The notes: a model not told the origin generated them from the sequence alone. Numbered from the stretch's first letter, positions 1 to 8,178 are shown. The stretch is DNA of 13,157 nucleotides from Streptococcaceae bacterium (GCA_031259195.1 JAIRLR010000039.1:1-13157), one strand, 5' to 3'. Numbers and translations: made by a program.

Positions 1-301
1 CTTCTGATTTCAGCAGTTCAGTAAAGTGAGTGAAATTGGCCTCTTGATATTTTGTTTGATAGAGTTGAATAACTTTTTCTTTCGTTTCTTCATCGATCTT
101 ATTTTTTGGTTTTCTTGATCTGTTTCCATGAATGAAAGCGATTTTGCCACAAGTTTGGTAGTTGTTTAATAAGCGATTGACGTGTCTTGGTGTAATGCCT
201 AAAGTGATGGATGCACGCTTCTTTTTGATTTTCCCTTTGGAAACTTGTTTGAGCGTTTGGTAATATCTTTCTTCTTTCATTCTTAAAATGACCTTTCGCA
301 T
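1..301 (-). CDS. IS1202-like (ISNCY) transposase, N-terminal part, cut by window edge
   Basis: The minus strand is open from an ATG at 301 to base 1, giving 100 residues with no stop; the rest of the protein lies beyond the left edge. Residues about 20-55 form a helix-turn-helix typical of transposases (KKKRASITLGITPRHVNRLL), followed by the FIHGNRSRKP motif and a KYQEANFTHFTELL segment. I recognise this layout from the IS1202/ISNCY group of Bacillota transposases, in which the HTH is followed by a DDE catalytic domain. AGGG at 307-310 sits a suitable distance before the ATG at 301. A second in-frame ATG at 280 (MKEERYYQ) resembles the usual start of relatives and is an alternative. Transcription runs away from the FASII cluster. 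Whether the element is complete cannot be seen here; family assignment is from memory of motifs. Confidence 0.8.
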   Translation of the reverse strand, partial: MRKVILRMKEERYYQTLKQVSKGKIKKKRASITLGITPRHVNRLLNNYQTCGKIAFIHGNRSRKPKNKIDEETKEKVIQLYQTKYQEANFTHFTELLKSE

Positions 302-314
302 GATTTCCCTACTC

Positions 315-347
315 AAAATTTAGTTAAGTATAAATTTACTAAATTTT
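315..347. repeat. Perfect 10-bp inverted repeat before the transposase
   Basis: AAAATTTAGT (315-324) and ACTAAATTTT (338-347) are perfect reverse complements separated by 13 bases. Read on the minus strand, the spacer contains TATACT, a good -10 hexamer, so the repeat straddles the likely transposase promoter and could be an operator or part of the element's end. It lies over 200 bases before fabH, so a role in FASII control is less likely. Confidence 0.55.
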
Positions 348-446
348 AAGAAAAAATTTTTTTAGCTTTGGGACATTTTCGATGAACATCTATCAAGACA
401 TTATCACTGAGCAGCGACAATTTTGATGGAGTAAGCCTAAAAAACA

Positions 447-475
447 TTGTTTTTTTGGATAAGTATTGCTATAGT
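447..475 (+). promoter_or_regulatory. Candidate promoter for the fabH-accB operon
   Basis: TTGTTT (447-452) is followed after a 17-base spacer by TATAGT (470-475). TG two bases before the hexamer (467-468) makes an extended -10, which compensates for the moderate -35. It is the best sigma-A-type match I found between the transposase remnant and fabH. Predicted transcription start is about 482, giving a leader of roughly 80 bases. This is inferred from sequence only. Confidence 0.5.
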
Positions 476-485
476 TTGGCTGTTG

Positions 486-508
486 AATGTTCTTACGAGC
501 ATTTTTTT
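486..508 (+). terminator. Small hairpin with T-run in the fabH leader
   Basis: AATGTTC (486-492) pairs with GAGCATT (497-503), seven pairs including one G-U, around a TTAC loop; the run of Ts extends to 508. It looks like a compact intrinsic terminator, either for upstream transcription or as an attenuator just after the predicted start. GTTCTT at 489-494 can instead pair with AAGAAC at 532-537, which would break this stem. Confidence 0.4.
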
Positions 509-563
509 ATTGGATATTGCCTGATTACTTGAAGAACTTTTAACTCAGATATGAGGTTAGTAA

Positions 564-1541
564 ATGGTGCAATATGCTAAAATAAGCGCGACAGCTCATT
601 ATGTTCCTGAAAAAAAAGTAACAAATGATGACCTTTCGCAGATTATGGATACAAGTGATGAGTGGATTAGAACGCGGACAGGAATTGCTAATCGACATAT
701 TGCAACAACTGAAAATACATCTGATTTATGTACAAAGGTGGCTTTGCTTCTATTAAAGAAAAGCGGTATCTCAGCTAGTGAACTTGATTTCATTCTAGTT
801 GCATCGATGACTTCTGATTATGCTATGCCTAGTACAGCAAGTTTAGTTCAAGGAGAGATCGGCGCGGTAAATGCTTTTGCGTTAGATGTTTCAGCCGCTT
901 GCTCGGGATTTGTTTATGCACTTAGTTTGGCTGATAAGTTGATTTGCAGCAATGCATATAGTAAGGGCATGGTAATTGGCGGTGAAGTAATATCGAAAAT
1001 TCTAAACTGGGATGACCGCTCAACGGCTGTGCTTTTTGGTGATGGTGCCGGTGGTGTTTTGCTTACAGACAACACACAGATCTGTGTACTAGCTGAAGAG
1101 TTGCAGACAGATGGTGTGCGTTGGGAGGATTTGACAGCTGGTGAGTTGCCACTTCGCTCACCATATACTTCCTTTAAAAAAGTAAATGCATATCTGAGGA
1201 TGGCTGGTCGAGGCATTTTTGATTTTGCTATTCGAGATATCCCTAAAAATATCACGGCAACTTTAAAAAAAGTTGACCTTGATATAGGTGATGTTGATTA
1301 TTATTTATTGCATCAGGCAAATATTAGAATAATCGATAAAATCGCCAAAAAGTTAGATATTTCTCGTTCAAAATTTTTAACAAATATAGAAAAATATGGG
1401 AATACGAGTGCGGCATCGATTCCTATTTTATTGGACGAAGCTGTAAGTGAGGGGACATTAGTTTTAGGTTCTGGACAAAAAGTTGTGTTAACAGGCTTTG
1501 GTGGAGGATTAACATGGGGAAGCATTTTGCTTTCCCTTTAA
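564..1541 (+). CDS. fabH: Beta-ketoacyl-ACP synthase III
   Basis: FabH condenses a short acyl-CoA (usually acetyl-CoA) with malonyl-ACP to start each fatty-acid chain in the cytoplasm. The 325-residue protein has the usual family length and a thiolase fold. The catalytic triad is visible: Cys113 in DVSAACSGF, His250 in LLHQANIR and Asn280 in [11 protein letters not shown]. The [10 protein letters not shown] motif near residue 32 and the C-terminal [10 protein letters not shown] motif are also typical. The ATG at 564 has a GAGG site seven bases upstream (553-556). It is the first gene of the cluster; acpP starts 26 bases after its stop. In streptococci and relatives fabT normally precedes fabH, but here the upstream space holds only non-coding DNA and a transposase remnant. 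No damage is seen. Confidence 0.97.
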   Translation: MVQYAKISATAHYVPEKKVTNDDLSQIMDTSDEWIRTRTGIANRHIATTENTSDLCTKVALLLLKKSGISASELDFILVASMTSDYAMPSTASLVQGEIGAVNAFALDVSAACSGFVYALSLADKLICSNAYSKGMVIGGEVISKILNWDDRSTAVLFGDGAGGVLLTDNTQICVLAEELQTDGVRWEDLTAGELPLRSPYTSFKKVNAYLRMAGRGIFDFAIRDIPKNITATLKKVDLDIGDVDYYLLHQANIRIIDKIAKKLDISRSKFLTNIEKYGNTSAASIPILLDEAVSEGTLVLGSGQKVVLTGFGGGLTWGSILLSL

Positions 1542-1567
1542 ATATTAAATTACTGGAGGAATTATTT

Positions 1568-1792
1568 ATGGCAACATTTGATAAAATCAAGGACATTATT
1601 GTAGAAGAATTAGGAAAAGAGCCGGAAGAAGTGACATTAACAACTTCTTTTGAGGACTTGGATGCTGACTCTTTAGATTTTTTCCAAATTATTAATGAGA
1701 TCGAGGATGCTTTCAATGTAAAAATCAAATCTGAAGAAGGGTTAGATACAGTTGAAGACTTAGTTAAATTTGTTGATGCTCAAAAAGGTTAA
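1568..1792 (+). CDS. acpP: Acyl carrier protein
   Basis: This 74-residue acidic protein carries the growing acyl chain on a 4'-phosphopantetheine arm, which the holo-ACP synthase attaches to Ser35 in the motif DADSLDFFQ. The family usually reads DSLD(x)VEL; here the helix after the serine is [16 protein letters not shown], with Phe-Gln in place of the common Val-Glu, as in several Gram-positive cluster ACPs. The start is set at the ATG at 1568, because GGAGGA at 1555-1560 lies seven bases upstream and [11 protein letters not shown] matches ACP N-termini. A longer in-frame start at 1514 would overlap fabH and has no support. A hairpin follows the stop codon. Confidence 0.96.
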   Translation: MATFDKIKDIIVEELGKEPEEVTLTTSFEDLDADSLDFFQIINEIEDAFNVKIKSEEGLDTVEDLVKFVDAQKG

Positions 1793-1807
1793 TAGACTCT
1801 AAAATAC

Positions 1808-1840
1808 AACGTAGTGGCTTAATACTGCTACGTTTCTTAT
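1808..1840 (+). terminator. Hairpin between acpP and fabK
   Basis: AACGTAGTGG (1808-1817) pairs with CTGCTACGTT (1825-1834), ten pairs including two G-U wobbles, around a seven-base loop, followed by a broken T-rich tail to about 1840. The weak tail suggests a partial terminator or an mRNA-stabilising stem that would keep ACP transcript above that of the downstream enzymes. This is inference from structure only. Confidence 0.55.
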
Positions 1841-1871
1841 TACACTTTCATGATTTGAGGAAAACAGATAT

Positions 1872-2831
1872 ATGAAATCAAAGATAATGGATTTTTTAGG
1901 TATTAAATATCCGATTTTTCAAGGTGGAATGGCTTGGGTGGCAGATGGCGACTTAGCTGGTGCCGTTTCAAAAGCTGGCGGTCTTGGGATTATTGGCGGT
2001 GGAAATGCGCCCAAAGAAGTTGTTCAAAAAAATATTCATAAACTTAAAGAAATAACAGATCGAGCGTTTGGGGTCAATATTATGTTACTTTCTCCTTTTG
2101 TTGATGATATTGTTGATTTAGTCATTGAAGAAGGTGTCAAAGTTGTTACAACAGGTGCGGGCAATCCTGCAAAGTATATGGAGCGTTTTAAAGAAGCAGG
2201 CATGATTGTAATCCCTGTAATTCCTTCGGTAGCACTAGCACGTCGAATGGAGAAAATCGGTGTTGATGCTGTTGTTGCTGAAGGAATGGAAGCAGGCGGG
2301 CATATTGGCAAACTAACAACAATGACTTTGGTGCGTCAAGTTGTAGAAGCGGTAAATATTCCTGTTATTGCTGCTGGCGGTATTGCTGATGGCGCGGGTA
2401 TGGCTGCAGCTTTTTGTCTTGGGGCAGAAGCCGTACAGGTAGGCACGCGTTTTGTTGTGGCCAAAGAGTCAAATGCGCATGCTAACTATAAACAAAAGAT
2501 TTTAAAAGCACGTGATATTGATACGGTTATCTCAGCGCAGCATTTTGGACACGCCGTGCGTTCAATAAAAAATAAATTAACGCGTGCATTTGATGAGGCT
2601 GAAAGGGCTGCTTTTAAACAGGATAATCCGGATTTAACAATTTTTGAAGAAATGGGAGCAGGAAGATTACCAGCATCAGTTATTGATGGTGATGTCGAAA
2701 ATGGCTCAGTCATGGCCGGGCAGATTGCCGGATTAATTTCTAAAGAAGAAACAGCTGAAGAAATTTTAAAAGATCTTTATGAGGGCGCCCAAGCCGTAAT
2801 GGCTAAAGAAGTTAAACGTTGGCTTGAGTAA
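1872..2831 (+). CDS. fabK: Enoyl-ACP reductase II (FMN-dependent)
   Basis: FabK performs the last reduction of each elongation round, turning trans-2-enoyl-ACP into acyl-ACP with FMN and NADH. It replaces FabI in streptococci, enterococci and many clostridia and is not sensitive to triclosan. The 319-residue TIM-barrel protein belongs to the nitronate monooxygenase-like flavoproteins. Visible are the N-terminal YPIFQGGMAWV, the catalytic His144 in EAGGHIGKLTT, the phosphate-binding PVIAAGGIADG and the diagnostic GTRFVVAKESNAH segment. The GAGG at 1857-1860 is eleven bases before the ATG. It is the only enoyl reductase seen, so the cluster appears to depend on it. fabD starts 26 bases downstream. 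Confidence 0.97.
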   Translation: MKSKIMDFLGIKYPIFQGGMAWVADGDLAGAVSKAGGLGIIGGGNAPKEVVQKNIHKLKEITDRAFGVNIMLLSPFVDDIVDLVIEEGVKVVTTGAGNPAKYMERFKEAGMIVIPVIPSVALARRMEKIGVDAVVAEGMEAGGHIGKLTTMTLVRQVVEAVNIPVIAAGGIADGAGMAAAFCLGAEAVQVGTRFVVAKESNAHANYKQKILKARDIDTVISAQHFGHAVRSIKNKLTRAFDEAERAAFKQDNPDLTIFEEMGAGRLPASVIDGDVENGSVMAGQIAGLISKEETAEEILKDLYEGAQAVMAKEVKRWLE

Positions 2832-2857
2832 TCAAAATCAAAGGAGAAAATCTTTCT

Positions 2858-3790
2858 ATGACAGTAGCATTCATTTTTGCTGGGCAAGGAGCACAGTATC
2901 TTGGGATGGGTCGTGATTTATATGATCAAGAAAGCTTAGTGCAAGAAACTTTTGCTAAGGCAAGTGATGTACTTAGGTACGATATTGCTAAGCTAATTTT
3001 TACTGAAGAAGAAAAATTAAATCAAACGCAATATACGCAGCCGGCGATTTTAACGGTGAGCGTTGCTTTTTGGCGTTTGCTTAATGCGCGCGGACTTAAA
3101 GCTGATGTGGTCGCTGGCTTAAGTCTGGGTGAGTACTCTGCATTAGTAGCTAGCGGTGCGCTAGATTTCAAGGAAGCTGTGGCTTTAGTAAATAAACGCG
3201 GAAAATATATGACTGAAGCTACTCCTGTTGGGATTGGTAAAATGGTTGCTGTGTTAAATGCTAATCGTGCATTAATCGAAGAAAAGTGTCAAGAAGCTTC
3301 AGTTAAGGGAGTTGTCAGTCCTACCAATTATAATACGCCTAAACAGGTAGTTATTGGTGGTGAAGTAGAGGCGGTGGATGAAGCCGTTTCTTTACTGGAA
3401 CAGGTAGGTGTTAAACGCATAATTCCATTAAATGTTAGTGGACCCTTTCATACGGCATTATTAAAGCCTGCTGCTGAAAAATTAGCTATAGCTTTAAAGG
3501 AAGTAAGTGTTTATGATTTAAAGGTGCCAGTGATTTCCAACACCACCGCCCAAGTTATGCAGCGCAATAAAGTAAAAGACTTGCTGACAAAACAAGTAAT
3601 GTCAGCTGTTCATTTTGATGAAAGTATTGAATTAATGAAGGCAATGGGTGCAACAATTTTTGTTGAAATCGGCCCTGGCAAAGTGCTTTCTGGCTTTTTG
3701 CGAAAAATCGATAAAAATTTAATCATTTCACGTGTTGAAAACTGTGCTACTTTAGCAAAAACTTGTGAATTATTAGGAGGCAAGGCATGA
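2858..3790 (+). CDS. fabD: Malonyl-CoA:ACP transacylase
   Basis: FabD moves the malonyl group from malonyl-CoA to holo-ACP, supplying the extender unit for FabH and FabF. The 310-residue sequence has the oxyanion-hole motif GQGAQYLGMG near residue 9, the nucleophile Ser89 in GLSLGEYSAL, the malonate-binding Arg114 in NKRGKYM and the catalytic His198 in SGPFHTALL. Its length is normal. AGGAG at 2842-2846 is followed by an eleven-base spacer to the ATG. The TGA stop overlaps the ATG of fabG (ATGA), so the two are translationally coupled. Confidence 0.96.
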   Translation: MTVAFIFAGQGAQYLGMGRDLYDQESLVQETFAKASDVLRYDIAKLIFTEEEKLNQTQYTQPAILTVSVAFWRLLNARGLKADVVAGLSLGEYSALVASGALDFKEAVALVNKRGKYMTEATPVGIGKMVAVLNANRALIEEKCQEASVKGVVSPTNYNTPKQVVIGGEVEAVDEAVSLLEQVGVKRIIPLNVSGPFHTALLKPAAEKLAIALKEVSVYDLKVPVISNTTAQVMQRNKVKDLLTKQVMSAVHFDESIELMKAMGATIFVEIGPGKVLSGFLRKIDKNLIISRVENCATLAKTCELLGGKA

Positions 3791-4524
3791 GCGTTAAAGG
3801 GAAAAATGTTTTTATTACCGGTTCAACACGGGGCATTGGCAAAGCAATTGCTGAGCGTTTTGCGAAAAATGGCGCTAATGTTGTTATCAATGGCCGTAAA
3901 GAAATTGCTGTTGATTTTTTAGCGGAGCTAACACAAATGGGCATAAAGGCTACCAGCGTGGTTGGTGATATTGCGGATTTCGCACAAGCAGAAGCCATGA
4001 TTCTGGAAGCTGAGGAAAGATTAGGTTCATTAGATGTGTTAGTTAATAACGCTGGTATTACCAATGATAAACTGCTTTTACGGATGAGTGAAGAAGATTT
4101 TGAAAAAGTGTTGAAGGTAAATCTGACCGGAACATTTAATATGACGCAGGCTGTTCTAAAGAAAATGCTCAAGCGTCGTACAGGCACAATTATTAACATG
4201 AGCTCGGTGGTCGGTTTAATGGGAAACATCGGTCAGGCCAACTATGCGGCCTCCAAAGCAGGCGTGATTGGTTTTACCAAAGCTGTAGCGCGTGAAGTAG
4301 CAAGTCGTAAAATTACCGTAAATGCAATTGCGCCAGGATTTATTCAAACCGAAATGACTGATAGCCTATCGGAAAAAGCTAAAGAGATGATGCGGCAACA
4401 AATTCCTTTAAAAAGGTTGGGACTCCCCAGTGATGTTGCAAAAGTTGTTATATTTTTAGCTGAGGCGGACTACTTAACAGGGCAAGTTATTAGCGTTGAT
4501 GGTGGTTTAGTGATGAATGGTTAG
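3787..4524 (+). CDS. fabG: 3-oxoacyl-ACP reductase
   Basis: FabG reduces 3-oxoacyl-ACP to 3-hydroxyacyl-ACP with NADPH. The 245-residue protein is a classical short-chain dehydrogenase: cofactor motif TGSTRGIG at residues 11-18, NNAG at 87-90, and the catalytic set Asn112, Ser140, Tyr153 and Lys157 (YAASK). The C-terminal TGQVISVDGGLVM is typical of FabG. The ATG overlaps the fabD stop by four bases, and fabF follows after 21 bases. Position within the operon makes FabG more likely than another dehydrogenase of the family. Confidence 0.96.
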   Translation: MSVKGKNVFITGSTRGIGKAIAERFAKNGANVVINGRKEIAVDFLAELTQMGIKATSVVGDIADFAQAEAMILEAEERLGSLDVLVNNAGITNDKLLLRMSEEDFEKVLKVNLTGTFNMTQAVLKKMLKRRTGTIINMSSVVGLMGNIGQANYAASKAGVIGFTKAVAREVASRKITVNAIAPGFIQTEMTDSLSEKAKEMMRQQIPLKRLGLPSDVAKVVIFLAEADYLTGQVISVDGGLVMNG

Positions 4525-4545
4525 AGATTTGTGGAAGGTGAAACA

Positions 4546-5784
4546 ATGAAGCGGGTAGTAATTACAGGATATGGTGTAACTTCGCCGATTGGCAATACCC
4601 CTGAAGAGTTCTGGGAAAGTTTGCACGATGGCAAAATTGGTTTAGGTTCGATTACCAAATTTGATGCAACTGAAACCGGAATAACCATTGCTGGAGAGAT
4701 TAAAGAATTTCCTTTTGATAAGTATTTCCAGAAAAAAGATGCCAAGCGCATGGATTTATTTTCGCTTTATGGCATTTATGCTGCTTTAGAAGCGTTTGCT
4801 ATGGCGAGACTTGAAAGAGATTCTCTTGATGCTCAGCGTTTTGGTGTGATTGTAGGATCTGGGATTGGCGGCTTGAAAACTATCCAGGAACAAGTTATCC
4901 GAATGCATGATAAGGGCATGAACCGCGTGTCTCCTTTATTTGTTCCAATGTCGATTTCCAATATGGCAGCAGGAAGCATTGCCTTGCGCCTTGGTGCAAA
5001 GGGCATTTGTTCCTCGATTACAACGGCTTGTGCTTCAGCGACTAATGCGATTGGCGAAGCTTTCCGCAATATTAAGTTTGGCTACTCTGATGTTATTATT
5101 GCTGGTGGAGCTGAAGCTTCGATTTGTCCAATAGGCATCTCTGGCTTTGCAGCACTAACCGCTTTATCCAGAGAAACAGATCCAACTCGTGCTTCGATTC
5201 CTTTTGATAAAGAGCGCAATGGTTTTGTAATGGGTGAAGGCGCCGGTGTTCTTGTTTTAGAGTCTTATGATCACGCTAAAAGACGTGGCGCTAAAATCTT
5301 AGGTGAAGTTGTTGGTTACGGTACAACTTGTGATGCCTATCATATGACCAGCCCGATTCCTGATGGTAGTGGTGCAGCAAGTGCTATGCAATTAGCAATT
5401 GAGGAAGCAGGCATAACTTCTGATCAAGTCGGATATGTAAACGCTCATGGAACTTCTACGCAGGCCAATGAAAAAGGCGAAAGCAAGGCGATTGAAACGG
5501 TCTTTAGACGAGATAACGCTTCCTTAGTTTCTTCAACTAAATCACTAACTGGACACCTTTTAGGTGCTGCTGGTGGGATAGAAGCAATTGCGACTTTGCA
5601 AGCTTTGGAAAATCAATTTGTGCCAGCCACCATGGGAACAAAAGAATTAGACAATGATATGCATATAAATATTGTGATTGAAAAAGGTGTAGATCACTCG
5701 ATGAAATATGCAATTAGTAATTCTTTTGGTTTTGGTGGGCATAATGCTGTGATAGCTTTAAAGAAATGGAGTGAGGAAGAGTGA
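4546..5784 (+). CDS. fabF: Beta-ketoacyl-ACP synthase II
   Basis: FabF is the elongating condensing enzyme: it joins acyl-ACP to malonyl-ACP with loss of CO2. The 412-residue protein has the active-site Cys162 in TTACASATNAIGEA, His301 in NAHGTST, Lys332 and His337 in TKSLTGHLLGAAG, and the late FGFGGHNAV motif. The start at 4546 is chosen because GGAAGG at 4533-4538 lies seven bases before it and MKRVVITGYG is the normal N-terminus; an in-frame GTG at 4531 would overlap that site. No FabB is seen. Sequence style (VTSPIGNTPEEFW, SIPFDKERNGFVMGEGAG) resembles enterococcal and lactococcal FabF. The stop overlaps the accB start. Confidence 0.96.
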   Translation: MKRVVITGYGVTSPIGNTPEEFWESLHDGKIGLGSITKFDATETGITIAGEIKEFPFDKYFQKKDAKRMDLFSLYGIYAALEAFAMARLERDSLDAQRFGVIVGSGIGGLKTIQEQVIRMHDKGMNRVSPLFVPMSISNMAAGSIALRLGAKGICSSITTACASATNAIGEAFRNIKFGYSDVIIAGGAEASICPIGISGFAALTALSRETDPTRASIPFDKERNGFVMGEGAGVLVLESYDHAKRRGAKILGEVVGYGTTCDAYHMTSPIPDGSGAASAMQLAIEEAGITSDQVGYVNAHGTSTQANEKGESKAIETVFRRDNASLVSSTKSLTGHLLGAAGGIEAIATLQALENQFVPATMGTKELDNDMHINIVIEKGVDHSMKYAISNSFGFGGHNAVIALKKWSEEE

Positions 5785-6215
5785 ACCTCAAGGATATTCA
5801 GAATATCGTCAAGCAGTTTAATGACTCCTCACTAACAGAATTTGAACTAAAAAAAGCTGATTTTGAGTTGTATCTAAATAAAAATAAGCAATCTAGAAAA
5901 AATCAAGCAGCAGAAAGCATTGAAACACAAACGCAAAAACCAAGTAATTTTATAAAAGATGATTCTGCCCTTCAAATAAAAGAAGAAATAATTACTTCGC
6001 CAATTGTTGGGATAGTCTACTTACAGTCCGCGCCTGAAGTTTCCCCATATGTAGCAGTAGGGGATACAGTCGCGGCGAATCAAACAGTCTGCATTATCGA
6101 AGCAATGAAAATGATGAATGAAATTCCAGCTGGACGCGATGGCGTTGTTACGGAAATACTGGTAAAAAATGAGCAAGTTGTAGGTATTGGGGAGCCGTTA
6201 TTTCGAATAAAGTAG
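5781..6215 (+). CDS. accB: Biotin carboxyl carrier protein of acetyl-CoA carboxylase
   Basis: AccB carries the biotin that AccC carboxylates and that the AccA/AccD carboxyltransferase then uses to make malonyl-CoA. The 144-residue protein has an N-terminal helical part (1-35), a short polar linker (about 36-65) without the long Pro/Ala stretch of some homologues, and a C-terminal biotinyl domain with the biotinylated Lys110 in IIEAMKMMNEI. Translation starts with GTG at 5781, which overlaps the fabF TGA by four bases; GAGG at 5773-5776 serves as ribosome site. It is the last gene of the first block: a hairpin follows, and fabZ, its usual neighbour, lies nearly 4 kb away. Confidence 0.96.
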   Translation: MNLKDIQNIVKQFNDSSLTEFELKKADFELYLNKNKQSRKNQAAESIETQTQKPSNFIKDDSALQIKEEIITSPIVGIVYLQSAPEVSPYVAVGDTVAANQTVCIIEAMKMMNEIPAGRDGVVTEILVKNEQVVGIGEPLFRIK

Positions 6216-6278
6216 GTAGACTCTTAAACTTAGTAAAGTAAATTGCCATTTATCAAATTTGTAAATCAAGATAAGCTC

Positions 6279-6308
6279 AAAAAATTTGGTAAACCTGGCA
6301 AGTTTTTT
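6279..6308 (+). terminator. Probable terminator after accB
   Basis: AAAAAATTTG (6279-6288) pairs with CAAGTTTTTT (6299-6308), ten pairs with one G-U, around a ten-base loop, with the T-run forming the descending arm. The A-rich and T-rich arms could act in both directions. It would end the fabH-accB transcript and separate it from the inserted genes. The stem is AT-rich, so efficiency is uncertain. Confidence 0.5.
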
Positions 6309-6406
6309 GAACTATTTTTTTCACAATTTGAGGCGAGGCGAGAGTTTTTACGGGTCTTTTTTATATATAACAATACATTATGCGCAAAATTCTTCTATTT
6401 TTGTGT

Positions 6407-6435
6407 TTGATAAAAAAATTAATAAGTGATATTTT
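6407..6435 (+). promoter_or_regulatory. Candidate promoter for the secreted-protein genes
   Basis: TTGATA (6407-6412, five of six consensus bases) is followed after 17 bases by TATTTT (6430-6435). The predicted start is near 6442, just before the AGGAGG at 6446-6451, leaving a very short leader. The rest of 6216-6461 is AT-rich and holds no other gene I can support. Confidence 0.4.
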
Positions 6436-6461
6436 AAGCATGTAAAGGAGGGAATTTTATT

Positions 6462-7388
6462 TTGTTTAAACTATTTAAAAAATCTTTTTTAAGCGTTGCT
6501 ATATTGTTCTGTTTTTTATACCCATCCTTGCCTGTTTTAGCACATCAAGGATCACTCAATGATGCAGAGGATCAGCAGATAGGGGAGGTTCATTTTTGCA
6601 ACATTTGTCCTCCTAATTTGGAAATTCCAGCTGAGGAGGGAACTTTGCAAGGAGATACCAATTGGTGTTTGGCTACATGCATGAATATTGTCCATCGGGA
6701 TATTTTGAATAAAGGAAACCAGTTGCAACCACCTTTTGATAATGCTGGAAGTATTGAAGATTTTGCAAGATTGGGCTTTATCTCTTTTCCAGTACAAAAT
6801 GGAGTTGTATTACCGTTTCAACTTGTTGATCAGCCTCAAGATGTTGCAGCAATGAAATACATGAAAATTTTTACAGCACATTTAAATCTTCCACAGGATG
6901 ATGAAGGACTAGCTTTAGAATGTAAAGCCTTTCATGAACGTTTAAAATATCTTAGCACAGAGAAAAGGTTAGAAATATGGGATGGTCATGATTACTTTGA
7001 GCCAATACCTCAAAGACTAAAAGAGCTAATTCCTCTTGATGTAGGCAGTGTTGCTGTAATTTTTAATCAAATGATGGATAATCCAGATTTTTGTCAGTTA
7101 AAGCGGGCCATTTTTGATGGAAGAACTAATCCATGGGAGCAAATCTTTCAGGATATATGGGATCATGAACGCATGGTGATTGTAAATATGGAGAACACTG
7201 CCGGAGGGGAAATTGGACATTCCGTTATTGCTTATGCAGCTATACAGTATGCTGATGGCAGGCAGGTTATTTTAATACATAATCCTGATATGGGGATCCT
7301 TTCTAGGATCTTGATTGATTCTCCTCCTGTAGTTGATATAGGAGAACTTTCATATCAACTTTTGAGTTATTGTATTTTTAATTATTAG
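6462..7388 (+). CDS. Exported papain/C39/C70-like cysteine peptidase, putative
   Basis: This 308-residue protein starts with a signal peptide (FKKS at residues 5-8, a hydrophobic stretch at 9-25, likely cut near VLAHQ), so it is exported. After a cysteine pair (Cys46, Cys49) comes LQGDTNWCLATCMNI. The spacing Gln63...Cys69 resembles the Q...(W)CWAA signature of papain-fold peptidases such as C70 (AvrRpt2-like) and C39. The catalytic His would be His253 in EIGHSVIAYA and the third residue Asn274 or Asp276 in IHNPDMG. The Trp after the catalytic Cys is Leu here, so activity is not assured. Translation starts with TTG at 6462, ten bases after AGGAGG (6446-6451). It lies 25 bases before the paralogue pair and is probably co-transcribed with it. 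The substrate is unknown; function is inferred from motifs. Confidence 0.6.
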   Translation: MFKLFKKSFLSVAILFCFLYPSLPVLAHQGSLNDAEDQQIGEVHFCNICPPNLEIPAEEGTLQGDTNWCLATCMNIVHRDILNKGNQLQPPFDNAGSIEDFARLGFISFPVQNGVVLPFQLVDQPQDVAAMKYMKIFTAHLNLPQDDEGLALECKAFHERLKYLSTEKRLEIWDGHDYFEPIPQRLKELIPLDVGSVAVIFNQMMDNPDFCQLKRAIFDGRTNPWEQIFQDIWDHERMVIVNMENTAGGEIGHSVIAYAAIQYADGRQVILIHNPDMGILSRILIDSPPVVDIGELSYQLLSYCIFNY

Positions 7389-7413
7389 TTTTACATAAAG
7401 GAGGAAAAGAAAA

Positions 7414-8178
7414 ATGAAAAAAAGAAAAGGAAAAATGCTGTTTGTAATGATGTTATTCGTTTGTAGTATCGGTTTTTCAAAGCTAGCACATGGTATGGAA
7501 GAAGGCTTAAAACAATCACTATTTTTACCCGCTGATCATTGGTTACATCAAAAGGTAGCAGGAGCTATAGAAAATAAAACTTGTTATCTTTTCAGAATGG
7601 ATGTAGATTTTAGCCATGTGATCATTTTAAAACATGGTAAGGATAAAATCTATAATGATAGCGTCAATCGCGTAATCATAAATGTTCTATTAAAACCAAG
7701 GGGGGCAGAAAGCTATGAAGATTGCGAAGAAAAACAAGGAGGATACGTTTCTCTATTTGCTTATTTCACAAAACCGCAAAAAGAAGAATTACTTGAGGAT
7801 GAATTCTCTGCAATTACTGAAAGTACTTCCACCAATTGCGGTTTTAACCAAAAAATAACCGATCAAAAAATGGATCTCGCCTTGGAAAGGTCAGAAAATG
7901 CAGCTTATAGATGGATTAATGATGGTGGTTCAACAAGAGAATTGGTTGTTCCCGGCTGTAATGGTTTAGGATATGTGATAAGTAAAGATGGAGAGCAGCC
8001 AGTATTTTTTAGTTTATATCATTGTGTTAATTTAGGAATTCGTCAGTATACGTTTACGCCTTGGAAAGAAGTACAAGAAAGAATTGATCGTTGGCAGAGA
8101 CTACAAAATTTTAGTACCAGAGGTAGTGGTGGTACTTTTGATTTAAGTAAAATAAAATTCGGTATAAAAAAAAGTTAA
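7414..8178 (+). CDS. Secreted protein of unknown family, tandem paralogue 1
   Basis: I do not recognise the family. The 254-residue protein has a clear signal peptide (basic residues 1-7, hydrophobic 9-21, likely cut after LAHG at 27). It is a paralogue of the protein at 8402-9208. The two are nearly identical in the signal peptide, at residues 32-45 (LKQSLFLPADHWL) and over the last 40 residues (VQERIDRWQRLQN, then a Gly-rich stretch, then FDLSKIKFG and KKS). The centre, about residues 50-140, differs strongly. Three cysteines are shared (Cys142, Cys182, Cys204), which could form disulfides outside the cell. No catalytic motif is visible. AGGAGG at 7399-7404 lies nine bases before the ATG, in a leader shared with the second copy. 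A hairpin follows the gene. Confidence 0.8.
   Translation: MKKRKGKMLFVMMLFVCSIGFSKLAHGMEEGLKQSLFLPADHWLHQKVAGAIENKTCYLFRMDVDFSHVIILKHGKDKIYNDSVNRVIINVLLKPRGAESYEDCEEKQGGYVSLFAYFTKPQKEELLEDEFSAITESTSTNCGFNQKITDQKMDLALERSENAAYRWINDGGSTRELVVPGCNGLGYVISKDGEQPVFFSLYHCVNLGIRQYTFTPWKEVQERIDRWQRLQNFSTRGSGGTFDLSKIKFGIKKS

Noticed and set aside
315..347. Inverted repeat as a FapR or FabT operator
   Set aside because: The TTAGT...ACTAA arms recall FapR-type sites, but the 13-base spacer is wrong for it and the repeat lies over 200 bases from fabH, next to the transposase start.
3747..4229. 160-codon minus-strand frame over fabD/fabG
   Set aside because: It lies opposite two clearly functional genes and has no recognisable motif.
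4531..4545. Upstream GTG start for fabF and similar longer starts for acpP (1514) and accC (10593)
   Set aside because: Each would overlap the ribosome site or the upstream gene, and the shorter starts match the family N-termini.
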